64,000 bases of DNA, from the NCBI RefSeq assembly GCF_035594125.1, contig NW_026973668.1, forward strand, positions 3,666,001-3,730,000. Reading direction: 5' to 3'. Source of the DNA: Scylla paramamosain. Its lineage: Eukaryota > Arthropoda > Malacostraca > Decapoda > Portunidae. The position numbers and the translations under genes are program-made. Below are positions 40,858 to 54,252 of the stretch, piece by piece. How positions within the stretch are numbered: position 1 is the first letter of the stretch; the number at the start of each line of letters is the position of its first letter. The notes below the pieces were generated by a model that ran no database searches, had not been told where the DNA came from, and saw nothing but the letters and a program-made list of their open reading frames with translations.

Positions 40858-43258
40858 CTTGGGGGACCAGGGATTGCCTCAGGGCAGCTCTCCGGGTTCT
40901 TCTTCATCAGCCCTGTCGCCGCCACCACCACTGGTGTTATACCGACGTCCGTCAGTGACCACGTTGTTCGTAGGTCATTTCTTAGGTCTTGATATTTTGT
41001 AATTTTTTTCCTTTCAGCTCTACTGAGGCCACAGTCACTGGGGACTGCAACATCTATCATTTTGGCTGTTTTCTCTTCTTTGTTCCAGATAACAATATCA
41101 GGTTTTGTTGCCCCACCTTGTGTGTGTGTGTGTCTCCCTGCTGGAATGTCCTTGTTGTAGAAGATGGTGACTCTGTTGTTTGAGACAACTAGTGCTGGTT
41201 CATGTTCCCAGATGTTTTTCTTTGCCTCTATGTCTAGTTCTCTTCACATTTTCCAGTTCAGGTATCTGCAGACTTTGTTGTGGTGGATCGTGTAATGACT
41301 GTCTGCCAGGAGAGTCTGGCAGCCTGAGACCAGATGGGTCACTTCTTTGACTGCTGCATGGCAGAATCTGCATCTGTCATTCTGTGAGATCCCTGCCATT
41401 TTTCTGAAGCCATTGGGTGGAAGGCCTTAATCTTGTATCCTTACTATAATTCTCTCCATCAAAACCCAGCTCCCCATTCTTGAGCCACTATAGTGACCCT
41501 TCTTTATTTATCTAATCTTCTTCCAGCTCTTCCTGGAATTTCCTGGCTCTTCGGTGTTGCTTTTGTCTCTCAGATCTGAGATTCTGTTCTCTTTTGCTAT
41601 TTTCTCTTGAGTTCTCCTTGCTAATTTGGTTGCTGGTGTTATTTGATCACCTCCTTTTTTGCCAAGAGGTCTCCTCCAAAGTTTTCTAACAGTTTTGTAA
41701 TGGATGTGTGTTGGGACAGGTCCTCACTGTGGTGGTGTGCTGCCTTTTCCATGGTGTCCTCCTCAGAGCTCCCCAGGTACTGCCCCATACTTAAAATGAA
41801 TGCCCTATATGCCTGGTTGATCTCCATCAGGCCCAGTCCTCCTTCTCTCCAGGGTAGGTACATCCTGTCCATGCACTGGTACCTTTAAGTGACTTTGTGT
41901 AGGGTGAGCATCTTCCCGGTCTTGATATCTAACTTGTCTGGCTCTCCTTGTGGCCAGTCCACTATTCCAGCCCCACAAGTCACCACTGGTATTGCCAGCT
42001 GGTTTATGGCAGTGATCTTGTTTTTTGGTGTTAGTTCTGACCTGCAGATCTTTTTCAGGTGGTTAAGGTATTTTTTGTTGATCCTCTCTCTCACTTTTTG
42101 TATTCTAGAGTGGCATTGTTTTCTATTCCCAAATATTTGTATGTGGAGTTTACAGCAAGGTGTTCAGTGCAGTCCTGTTCACCAATGTACATGTTTTCTG
42201 CTGCTACCTTCTTGCCAGCCCTGATGGTGCATTTGGAGCATTTATCCAGATCAAACTCCATACTATGTCCCTGGAGAACTGATGTACTGCTCTGACGAGT
42301 TCACTGAGTTTTTGGTCTGATTCTGCATAAATCTTCAGGTCATCCATGAAGATGACCTGAAGATGAGCCTAGCTGTTTTTTTGGCCTCTGCTTTTGTTTA
42401 AATTATAGCCAATGTCATATTTCTTCAATATTTTACTAAGTGGTTCTACAGTGATGCAGAACAAGAGTGGTGGGAGGCTGTCTCCCTGGAATATTCCTGT
42501 CTGTATTTTCACAAGTGGGATTACTGTTTGTCCCCCTGTGTGGCTCAGGGTGATGGTATTTTTCCACCTGGTCTTTTGGACCTTGCGGAGGTCCAGGCAC
42601 CGCATTATCCATGAGTGGAGCACACTGTCAAATGCCTTTTTTTGCAGTTGATCCATGCCATGCCTAGGTTTCTCCTTCTCTTCTTGCAGTCCTGTAAGAT
42701 TGTTTTGTTGATTAATAATTGGTCTTTAGTGCCTGATTTATTCCTTATACAGATCTTCCATTCTTTTCCAGGTAGTTCCCACTGTCTAGATGTTCATATG
42801 TTGCATCTGCTATGACCCCTGTCAGCCACTTGTATGTTGTTGATGGGCAGCAGACGGGTCTGTATTTGTTTGGCAAGTGAGTCTGGCCGGTCTTTGGGAG
42901 CAGGTTGGTACTTCCAGTGGTTAGCCATTGTGGGGAGTCCTCTTCTCCTTTTTGTGATCTGGTAAAAAGCCAGTGCATAGTGATGGTGCAGTGATGTGAT
43001 CTTTTTTAGCCAAAAGTTTGGGATCTTGTCTATGCCTGGGGCCTTAAAGTTGCTGTATAGACTAATTTTCTTTCTCAGACCTTTCTGTGTCAATTCAACA
43101 GCTGGTATTTGTTGTTTGTTTCTGTTTTTCTCTATGATGGTTTCTATCCCTGGGGCTTCCTGGTGTTGTCTGGGGTTTTCAAACAATGGCCTCTAGAATC
43201 CTTCAACTGCCTCTTCCTCAGGTGGGTCTCTGACTTCTATTGAGATGTTTGTCATGTA
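40858..43258 (-). mobile_element. R4/Dong-like LINE with restriction-like endonuclease, 5'-truncated
   Basis: Read on - in several frames, the order is: RT start (NFKAPGIDKIPNFWLKK at about 43060), RT core (QTGIFQGDSLPPLLFCI and EPLSKILKKYDIGYNL at about 42470), post-RT (AGKKVAAENMYIGEQDC, NKITAINQLAIPVVTCG, DKLDIKTGKML, MYLPWREGGLGLMEINQAYR), a CCHC-like motif (CRFCHAAVKEVTHLVSGC at about 41370), and the endonuclease (NKDIPAGRHTH, PDIVIWNKEEKTAKMIDVAVP at about 41090). A PD..D endonuclease after a C-terminal zinc motif marks RLE-type LINEs; R4/Dong is my best guess. Frameshifts and stops make it inactive. Confidence 0.65.
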
Positions 43259-43261
43259 TCA

Positions 43262-45857
43262 AGGGGAGAGGGAGAGAGAAAAAGAGATGATAGTAAGAGT
43301 GACAAAAGAGTTCCTGGTACAGGTGTGCAAAAAACAGACCATTTTAGTTCTGTAGCTTTGCTCCCTGTGCTGTGCTCTGCAGGTAGTGGGAGGACCAGAG
43401 CAGAACAATGAAGGGAGGGAGGACCTATGAAGTGATAGAGCTTGAACTTTTTTAGCCTATCTATCTCCTGCTCCACTATCTCCCTAGTTATGGAAATATC
43501 TGTCAGCTTCTCATACTCATCTGCTCTAAACACCTGTTCACTATCTGGCATATCCTGCATGTTTTCCTGGGTGAAAACAGTTAAAAAATAATCATTCAGA
43601 AGTTTACTAATCTCCTCCCCAAAACTAACCAGCTCCCCATCTGCTGCCTTTAATGGACCTACAGTATCCTTATTTTTCGTCCTAGCATTGCAGTCCTCTT
43701 CATTTGTTACTTTCCTTATAATCGTAGCATCATCAGCAAAAAGGTTCATGTAACTTTCTTCACCTTCTGTCATATCATTTACATAAACTGTGAACATAAT
43801 AGGTGCCAGTACTGAACCTTGAGTAACTACACTTATTACTGTTCTCCAATTCGACTTGGTGCCTTTAATTACTGTCCTCATTTCTCTGTTTGTCAAAAAG
43901 TCAGTCATCCACTTTAACAGTGATCGACTGGGTCCTCCAATTTTTTCCAATTTCCATATTAGTCTTGTGCGGAACTTTATCAAATGCTTTTCTCAGATCT
44001 AAGTATATGCAGTTGGTCCATCCATCTCTCTCTTGCACTATATCTATTACTCTTGAGTAGAAACTTATCAAATTCGTAACACAAGATCTTCCTTTTCTGA
44101 AGCCAAACTGTTTCTCTGTTATCACCTTGTTGTCTTCTAGGTATTTCACCCATCTGTTCTTGATAATCTTTTGACAAATCTTCACCACCACACCTGTGAG
44201 CGATACATGTCTGTAATTTAATGGATCTTCTTTACTTCCAGTCTTGTGGATTGGGGTAATATCCACCCGTTTCCAATCTATTGGTGCTCTACCTTTTACC
44301 AGGGTCGTGCTAATTATATTGTGCAGTGCTGAGACTGACTGTGAGCTACACTCTTTTAAAATCCAACTTGAGACACCATCAGGACCCATTGCTTTCCTTA
44401 CATCCAGGTCTTCCAACATATTCTTTACTTTTTCTACTGATGTTTTAATCTCCTTTAGGTCGGTCCCTTTTCCTAACGCTGTCCTCTCACCTCTGAAATA
44501 ATTTTCCATACTAAACACAGAGTGGAAGTATCTGTTAAACACTTCAGCTACTTTTTCTGGGTCATCCACTGTCTCTTCTCCAGTTTTTACTGTGCTTATT
44601 TCATCTTATCTCTTTAATTTTCCATTGATGAATTTATAAAATAATTTTGGTTGGTCTTTATGTTTCTCCACAACATTCTTTTCAAAAATTTTCTGCTCAT
44701 CTATGAGTTTTGACATATTCATTCCTCTTCCTTATATAATTGTTCCACAGGTCCAGTCTCTTGTTTTTCTTCCACTTGTTCCATGCTTTTTCTCTCTCCA
44801 ATCTAGCTGTTGCACATCTCCTGTTGTACCAATCCTTTTTGAAAAGGTTCTCTGTTGATCTTTTGGATACCCATTTCTCTACTCCCTTATTACAAATGTC
44901 CAGGAAAGCTGTCCACTTTTCCTCTATGTCCTCCTTTTGAATAACTATGTTCCAATTCACTTCACTGAAATACTTCCTAAGTTGTCCAAAGTTAGTCTTG
45001 TTGTAGTTTAACCATTCTCTTCTGTGGTCCTCTTTCCTTATACTGAGGTTATTATCCATAACTGTGAACTGAATCAGCACATGATCACTTTTTCCTATTG
45101 GGTTTATGTATTTAAGGTCTTCTACTATTTCTTGTTCCTTGGTGAAAATTAGATTGAGCCTTGAAGGTGCTTCATTTCCCCTAAATCTTGTCATCTGTTA
45201 CCCATTGTGTCAGGAAATTTTCAACAGCCAGGTCTAATAGCTTGTTTCCCCATGATGACTCACTGCCTTCTGTAGTCCAGTTCTCCCAATATACCTCTTT
45301 ACAGCTGAAGTTCCCCATCAGGAGTATATCGTCATTTTCCTGGAGCAGCTCCGCCAAACATGTCCTTGTGTCCTCAGGTATTTTCTTTATTCATCCTCTC
45401 TCCAAGAGTTGGAATAGGGGGGAACCTAAATCACCACAACGTTACGGTATCTTCCCATATTCTGTCTTAAGCTTATTCTCAATACTTCTGCCTCCTCCAG
45501 CCCATATGTGACAGATTCCACTAATAAATCCTTCCTAACTAGAAGCATCGCACCTCCCCGTTTATTCTTTCTATTCCTCATCCACAGGATGAATTTTCCT
45601 TCACCAATATTCAATATATCCCCTACACTTGCCAATTTAGTTTCAACAGTTCCCATGATGTCCGGTTTCTCCTCTTTTAAATAATCTTCTAGTTCCAACA
45701 CTGCTGCCATTAGTCCATTTATGTTCGTGTATGCTACTTTTAGTCTTCCCCTTCCGCATTTACTTCCCTTCTGTACCACTTTCTCAACCTCACGTCCATC
45801 ACCCTTCAAAGAAGTTTTTTTTTTCTCCACCTCTGATAGTTTTCGTTTTTTTTTCAT
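43262..45857 (-). pseudogene. LINE-D endonuclease-RT (frameshifted, chimeric end)
   Basis: The endonuclease starts at LKVAYTNINGLMAAVLELED and EKPDIMGTVETKLA (45857 frame), continues through IGKSDHVLIQFTVMD (45194 frame) and the linker NLFKKDWYNRRC. RT has AMGPDGVSSWILKECSSQS, HVSLTGVVVKICQKIIKN, YLDLRKAFDKVPHK, then in the next frame TQGSVLAPIMFTVYVNDM and LFADDATIIRKV. After EEDCN the same frame reads TVGPLKAADGELVSFGEEIS and LNDYFLTVFTQEN, which normally lies before the RT. At least four frame changes. CR1/L2-like by motif; the clade is not settled. Confidence 0.7.
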
Positions 45858-46261
45858 TTGCTCCTTTCTTAGTTAATTTCTAGTATATCTCTTCTCTGGT
45901 TCTATTTTTTTTTTTTTTTTATCCACACTTGTTTGTATTCTTCCAACTTGGCCAGTTTCCGGGATTTACTCGGTGTTTCTTCAGCTGCCACTTGTGACCT
46001 AAACCTTATTTTCATAGGACTGTCCACCCTCAACATATCTAATCAATCTTTTAATTTCTTCGCTTGATCGAGTCATGCTTTGTCCGACCGCCGTTTACCC
46101 GCGCTTGGTGACCAAGCAGCCGATAGCAGGCGGCCAGGACAACCCCTTTGGAGGGGACGACAGGGTAGCGGGCTAAAGCCAGCACTACTCACACCTACCG
46201 TCTTCAATGGCACAGGTGATGCGAAACCTACCTGCCGAAGTCGCCCCCGACAGGATTCCGG

Positions 46262-47548
46262 TGTACCAGTCTGTATTTCCCCCCGTCTGAGATTCCCTCA
46301 GGGGGAAATCTGGCCCAGGATAAATCTCCCCCAGGGGAAATTTTGACCCAGGATAGTATTCTCCCCTCCTGGCCAATATTCCCCCTGCCCCCATACACAT
46401 ACACAACCACCAGATCTTCAATAATAAGGGAGGATCCAGGAAGCATGAAGTGAACGTTTACAACTATGGCCGTAACTAGTTAACGCACCGCATTACAGAA
46501 AATTAACTCCATAATAACGAAGCAAACTGGCAAATCACTTAAGCCTTACAATATAGTGATTCGATCATAACGAGACAGGGACTTCAGCATTACGAAAAAA
46601 AAAAACAACAACAACAGCTAGGCGATATAATAGGGAGATTACTCCGAGCAGTAGTAAGGGTATCAGCAGCTACATTATCCTACTAGCATAAACTCTAAAG
46701 CCGCTTTCACACCAAGGTGGCATGTCGCACGTAGGCGAAAATCTGTCTAAACACTTCAAAACTATTCTACGAGTATATATGCCATACATCCAAAAATTTT
46801 CATTTTCAGTAGCTTTTGTTTTTTTTTAAATTTATATTATCTTGGTTAATAATAACTTTGGATGTGAACGTTCCATTAATAGTCCGATCCCCGAGTGGCA
46901 TGCAAGTCACACGTGGCACATGCGACGTGCCACGCCACTTCTGTGTGAAAGGTATCATATATTTCCAGATGTTCGTTTCCGCGTGGCATGCCATGTGCGA
47001 CATGCCACCTTGGTGTGAAAGCGGCCTAACATAATGAGGCAAACTGGCAAATCACTGAAGCCTAACAATACAGTGATTCGATCATCACGGGACAGGGACT
47101 TCAGCATTACAATGATAAATCTTAAAAAAAAACATCATGAGCTCCCTTTTACTCTTCAATAACCACTGTATTCGTTACATTACGCTGTTTTGTGTACGGT
47201 GGACTTGATGACTCTCTGACGTACAAAACGTCTCCTTCCCTACCTTTATTCTTGTCTCCCCCTTCCCTTGTCCATAGTGCCATATGACCTATATTTTCCT
47301 GTCACATTTACATACGTCATAAGCATTACAATACTTTACACTACTTGCCATTGGTGACTTGAGAACGGTGTTATGATTTTTTGTGTGGGGGGGGGTGAAA
47401 TGGCCAAGAGGAAGGAAATATATCCTATGTCTGTCATTCCCCCCAGGGAAAAACAGCCCAGACCAATTTTCCCGGGGGGGGGGAAATTTAACCTAGGCTA
47501 CTGTTCCCAGGGGGAACTACAGTCAGGGGGGAAATTTTTCCTGCTACA
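46262..47548. mobile_element. TIR element with CCGG duplication (Ginger-like?)
   Basis: It starts TGTACCAG and ends CTGCTACA, flanked by CCGG on each side (46258-46261 and 47549-47552). Subterminal regions contain inverted blocks of ttcccccc/ggggggaa (46278-46380 and 47380-47535). Inside, a 75-bp block (gcaaactggcaaatcactga type) occurs twice as a direct repeat (46520-46595 and 47038-47110), on either side of a MITE. There is no transposase. TGT..ACA ends with a 4-bp duplication would fit Ginger elements; this is a tentative assignment. Confidence 0.55.
46699..47026. mobile_element. Harbinger-type MITE, TSD TAA, nested
   Basis: 328 bp, flanked by TAA (46696-46698 and 47027-47029). Terminal inverted repeats of about 30 bp are almost perfect: GCCGCTTTCACACCAAGGTG on the left, CACCTTGGTGTGAAAGCGGC on the right, extending inward through gcatgtcgcac. 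No ORF. TSD and ends fit PIF/Harbinger. Confidence 0.75.
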
Positions 47549-48598
47549 CCGGTTCTGAGGACGCCACCCTCAGCCAGGCGGTTGGCTATCTGCTTTACTA
47601 GACCCGCCGCAGCACGAAACACCAATTCGCAGACTGCGAGCTCTGCTAGGACGCCCTTGATCCGAGGGACGGACACAGAGGCTCTATGCCCGCCCCTCGG
47701 ACCCGGGGGGACTGGTACCGCATCCGCACCGTGTACCCCATTATCAAAGCCTATGAACCCGCTGGTATTTGAAGGCAGGAAGAGCGCTACCCCCACCACC
47801 AACGGGCCGTCATCCCGTCATCATCTCTCCAGTTAGCTCTTTTTCTTCTCGTAATGTCCCCACTAATTTTTCCACACATCTTTTCCTTCTTTTCTCTTTC
47901 AGTCCATTGAAGTGTACACTCTTCCTTCAGGCAGAATACCACATTTTTTTTTTTTCTGATCCACAGTGTCTCTCACCAAGTTTTCTTTCTGTTTTATAAA
48001 TTGAACAACTTTTTCTGTTAGCTTTGTGTCGTTTGCCTTGGTCTATTCCTCCACAATTTTCCTAAAATCGATCTTTTCTTCCTCTTGTTCTTTCCTCCAA
48101 TTTCCCTGTTTTACGCTTAACTCTTCCACTTTGCCTTCATATTCCATTGATTTCTTTTCAAATAACGTTAGTTTTTTTTATGTAGGTCGTCGTATGCACT
48201 TTTCCACACCCCCTTTTCGGTGATCAAAGTTTCAACCATCTTCTCCATCTTGTCAAATCTATCCTTCATTTCGGTTTCCAGAGTGATAATTCTTCTCATC
48301 ATTGCTTCTCCGACCCTTCGGTCCTCTTCCCCAAATCCCGGTAAGTCTCTCTGTCTTGCCTTCGGGACGGTCCCCGTTGGTGTAAACAACACAGTGGGGA
48401 CCGAAGTAGCCCCTTCTTCATCGTTCACTATAACAATTTAACCGCTTTCTACAAAACACTTTTAGATACAGGACAGCAACGAGTAAAACCAGTGTGAAGT
48501 CTCACATCTGTATTTCCACTAGGGCAGCTCTCAGCGACGTAGATGGCTGGATTTTTAGGAACGCCTATTTGCGTTGACTTTTCTGTCCGCCATGAGAG

Positions 48599-50600
<2,002 letters not shown>

Positions 50601-51068
50601 TTTCCTCTGGCACGACGCGTCAGTCATATACTCGGCTGACGCCTCCACACCTGTTCTGCTGCGCAGCACCGGATGGTGGCACTCGGAGAAGGTGTGGCAT
50701 GTGCTGGTGTGGTGGCGTGCAGGACAGGCAGCACGTTCACTGCAGTACTAGTGGCACATTAACAACATTTCTGTATCATCAACAGGATACTTCCTTAGGG
50801 TTAATACTTACTTAAGATGTAATGTGTAATGTGCACCGCCTCTCTCTGCCTCCCCGACATCTCACCTGTTTGGGCAGATGGTTTAGGGTGCTGGGTGGAG
50901 ACTTGGCTGAGAGACACGGGGTGTGCTGGTGGCGCAGACTGCCGGGAGTGGATTCCAGGAAATTGTTACTGAAGAAACTTGTTGTATGTTTGTCTGAAGA
51001 GACTCACACTGTCTTGGGCATAAACAAGAGTTGATACTGACACCAATAACATTTGTATAGTACCAGCT

Positions 51069-51102
<34 letters not shown>

Positions 51103-52130
51103 GTAGGTAATGCAATGATCTCCCTTTCCTGTGCCTTGCTCCACTGTGAGGTCTTGTTCAAGTCAGTGTGAGGAATTCCACAGTCAGTGTGGCTTGTCAT
51201 TCTCTTAATATTGAGGCATCATCTGCAGACAGAATGACACGTTTCTGAAGGTGGTGTGGCTCGCCTCGCATGACTCGTTCTCCTTGATGTCCTCTTCAGC
51301 GTCACTACTGCAGTGACACGGCAGCTCTTTCCCATGGGACACACATGTGCATCTCCTCGGCTGAGTCCATTCTCCTGGCCAGCAATGGGTCTGGCCTAGC
51401 TTGGCCATCCTCTCCCGGCTGCCCGCCGAGTCATCCAGCTGTCCACTGTCGGTCCCGCTGGTCTTTCTCCCTGAAGTGTTTCCCATGTTGCTTCCTTGCC
51501 GGCAGAGTCTGCACCCAGCCATTCTCTTTGTTGTGCAGGACTGTTGTGGAGCAGCTTTATCACTAGTGCTGGGACCCTTCACCACACCACTGGACTCAGG
51601 GAAATGAGAGACAGGGTGGAGCAGCTTTATTATCAGTGTTTGAGTCTTACAACACACGTCAAAACCAAAGGCAATCAGAATGCCGCCTGTGCCAAACTAA
51701 CTGCCTGATATGCCCTGGCCCACACAGCACAGCGTCGGTGAATGAGTGTTGTGGTGAACGAGTCCTCACACCTGTCACGGCGCACCTGCTGGCACCCCAG
51801 TGTGGCTCACTGCACCAGAACACTTGCACCGCGATTCACGCCGCCACACACCTTACAAACAATTCCCTACGTGTGGAGGACACCAACCACACCACCTGCA
51901 GGTGTACAACACTTGATGCAGCACAGCACTGGGGGCACCACTCTCAAAGGGCGCCTCTTTGTCTCCACTACTTTTGGCAGGCTGTGGTGGAGTGACTGTG
52001 TTGTGGTGGCTGTGATGGTGGTGTAGCAGGCTGTGGTGGAGGTGGCTGTGGTGGTGATGCAGCAGGCTGTGGAGCAGGTTACTGTGTCATGAAGGAAAAA
52101 AGTCAAGGCTCTATTGATGGAAGAAAAACT
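50601..52130. other. Unassigned unique-looking DNA
   Basis: Contains (CT)n at 51067-51099 and modest open frames on both strands (for example 51657-51205 on -, 150 codons, Cys- and Ser-rich, no recognised domain). Base composition is more balanced than around it, so undetected host exons are possible, but I cannot support any. A GTGGTGGCTGTG-type short repeat lies at 51980-52075. Confidence 0.4.
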
Positions 52131-52138
52131 CTTGTGAG

Positions 52139-52276
<138 letters not shown>

Positions 52277-52425
52277 TAATAATAACAATAAAAACTTGTT
52301 ATCACTACTTACTAACAATTACTAGCCTTATAATATTATATCACTCACACAACTCTGAATATTACTGCTGATACTAACAATTTTTTAAGTCCTCCTCCTC
52401 CTCATCTTCATCTTCTTCATCAGAC

Positions 52426-52505
52426 TCATAAGTCAAAAATTGAGGCTGACAAGAAACACATCTCGTCAGATTCCCTGTATGGAAGAAACCAAGGGTAATT
52501 AGAGG

Positions 52506-52573
<68 letters not shown>

Positions 52574-52764
52574 CTGAACACCTTACACCCCCACAAATTG
52601 ATAGTGACGTCCTCCAGCTCTCTCCACTCCTCCTCCTCAGTGATGGTTTCCTCTGGTATCGAAAAACTTCCATACTCCCTCGTCACCCTGACCCGCGCGT
52701 CCTTGAGGAGGTGAAGCAGGCGCCGCCACTCTGCTGCCTCCATCCTGCCCCGGGGGAATGCCAT
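52426..52764 (-). CDS. Predicted two-exon gene, 79 residues, unknown function
   Basis: Exon A (52764-52574 on -) reads MAFPRGRMEAAEWRRLLHLL, then KDARVRVTREYGSF and WRELEDVTINLWGCKVF. It ends at an excellent donor (TTCAG|GTGAGT). After a 99-bp intron holding (GT)n, a ttcttccatacag acceptor leads to exon B (52474-52426): RESDEMCFLSASIFDL and a stop. The intron phase fits. A tttacccttccag acceptor-like site just upstream (about 52785) keeps the frame open, so exon A may be internal to a longer gene. I do not recognise the family. Confidence 0.5.
52509..52569. repeat. (AC)n microsatellite in the predicted intron
   Basis: An uninterrupted 60-bp AC run immediately 3' of the donor of the 52764 gene. 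Confidence 0.95.
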
Positions 52765-52789
52765 TTCTCTATATCTGGAAGGGTAAATG

Positions 52790-53167
52790 AAAACATGACA
52801 GAAGTTTTATTTTAATTAGTTTGTTTGTTTGTTTTGCTTATGGTAATTATTATCTTTTTTTTGTGATTTCTTTTGTTTCATTATTGTTTTATTTATTGAT
52901 GCTTTATTTATTATGAATGTTTTTATTTTTATAAATGCTTCACTTTTTGTTGTTTTTTTTGTATTTTGTGTTATGTTATTTTACTTTTAGTTCCATTATT
53001 ATTTTTTGGATTTTATTTAATTTTATTTAATATTTATTTCTATTGCTTATTAAATTTAGTTTTTTTTATTGTGTATTTTTTTGTATTTTCACATATATTT
53101 TATATTTTTTGTTTTTATTTTGATTATATTTCATGTATTTTCATTTAGAATATTTCTTTACACTAGT

Positions 53168-53260
<93 letters not shown>

Positions 53261-53270
53261 TTTTCTTTTA
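52790..53270. other. AT-rich DNA with (TA)n
   Basis: T-rich sequence, then (TA)n at 53176-53254. No gene is seen. Confidence 0.8.
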
Positions 53271-54252
53271 TCTCTTATGTAAGAGGGCCATTGACCAAGG
53301 ACAGAAAAAAAAAAGAGAGGCTCATTTGTTGTCAGTAGCCATAAAAATGTCAAATAGAATGGTAAAAAATTGAAGGATAAGTGTCTTGAAATGTCCCTCT
53401 TGAAGAAGTTCAAGTCATAGGAAGGTGGAAATACAGAAGCAGGCAGGGAGTTCCAGAGTTTATCAGAGAAAAGGACGAATGATTCAGAATACTGGTTAAC
53501 TCTTATATTATAGAGGTGGCAGAATAGGGATGAGAGAAAGAAGAAAGTCTTGTACAGTGAGACCATGGGAGGAGGAGAGGCATGCAGTAAGCAAGATCAG
53601 AAGAGCAGTTAGCATGAAAACAGTGGTATAAGATAGCAAGAGATGCAACATTGTGGTGATGAGAAAAAGACTTAAGACAGTCAGTGAGAGGAGAGGAGTT
53701 GATGAGACAAAAAACATTTGACTCGACCTTGTCTAAAAGAGCGTTATGAGTGGAACCTCCTAGACATGTGAAGCATACTCCATACATGGATGGATAAGGC
53801 CCCTTTATAGAGTTAGCAGCTGGGAGGGCGAGAGAAACTGGTGGAGATGACTCAGAACACCTAACTTCATAGAAGCTGTTTTAGCTAGAGATGAGATGTG
53901 AAGATTCCAGTTTAGATTATAAGTAAAGGACAGACTCAGGAAGTTCATTGTAGAAGAGGGAGACAGTTGAGTGTCATTGAAGAGGGGATAGTTGTCTGGA
54001 AGGTTGTGTCGAGTTGATAGATGGAGGAATTGAGTTTTTGAGGCATTGAACAATACCAAGTTTGCTCTCCCCCCAATCAGAAATTTTAGAGAGATCAGAA
54101 TTCAGGCATTCTATGGCTTCCCTGCTTGAACTGTTTACTTCCTGAAGGGCTGGACGTCTGTGAAAAGACATGGAAAAGTGCAGGGTGGTATCATCAGTGT
54201 AAGAGTGGATAGGACAAAAAAGTTTGTTTGATTTATTGATTTGTTTCTCCAT
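53271..54252 (-). mobile_element. LINE-A 3' half, decayed
   Basis: On - it starts in the RT active-site region ([19 protein letters not shown] at about 54190; YTDD rather than the HADD of the 5' copy), then [65 protein letters not shown] and ISRHLSFNF, with the 3' UTR to about 53275. Frameshifts occur near 54060, 53790 and 53560. Confidence 0.85.

Larger units (their letters stand above)
45858..48428 (-). pseudogene. LINE-D 5' coding region (ORF1-like), interrupted
   Basis: It starts with MNDEEGATSVPTVLFTP and a coiled coil. A frame at 47802 reads PRIKGVLAELAVCELVFRAA and VKQIANRLAEGGVLRTG. Exactly there a 1287-bp element with CCGG duplicated begins; beyond it the same register resumes at ILSGATSAGRFRITC. 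Removing the insert and one CCGG keeps the frame. Function is inferred from position (5' of the endonuclease); I do not recognise a conserved domain. Confidence 0.5.
43262..48590 (-). mobile_element. LINE-D, nearly full length, split by a DNA element
   Basis: On - the order is: 5' UTR (48590-48430), a coiled-coil frame (48428-48168: MMRRIITLETEMKDRFDKME), more 5' region (47802-47549), an inserted element (46262-47548), the remainder of that frame (46257-46185), endonuclease (45857-44697) and RT (44569-43680). At about 43680 the RT is followed not by its own C-terminus but by a linker piece of a related element. Confidence 0.7.

Noticed and set aside
46080..46346. 88-codon + strand frame with Arg- and Pro-rich peptide
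   Set aside because: It lies antisense to the LINE-D 5' region and crosses the end of the inserted TIR element. The - register is the one that is continuous across the insert.
51205..51657. 150-codon - strand ORF, Cys- and Ser-rich
   Set aside because: No recognisable domain, no start context or splice signals, and overlapping frames on the other strand are of similar length. Not enough support for a gene call.
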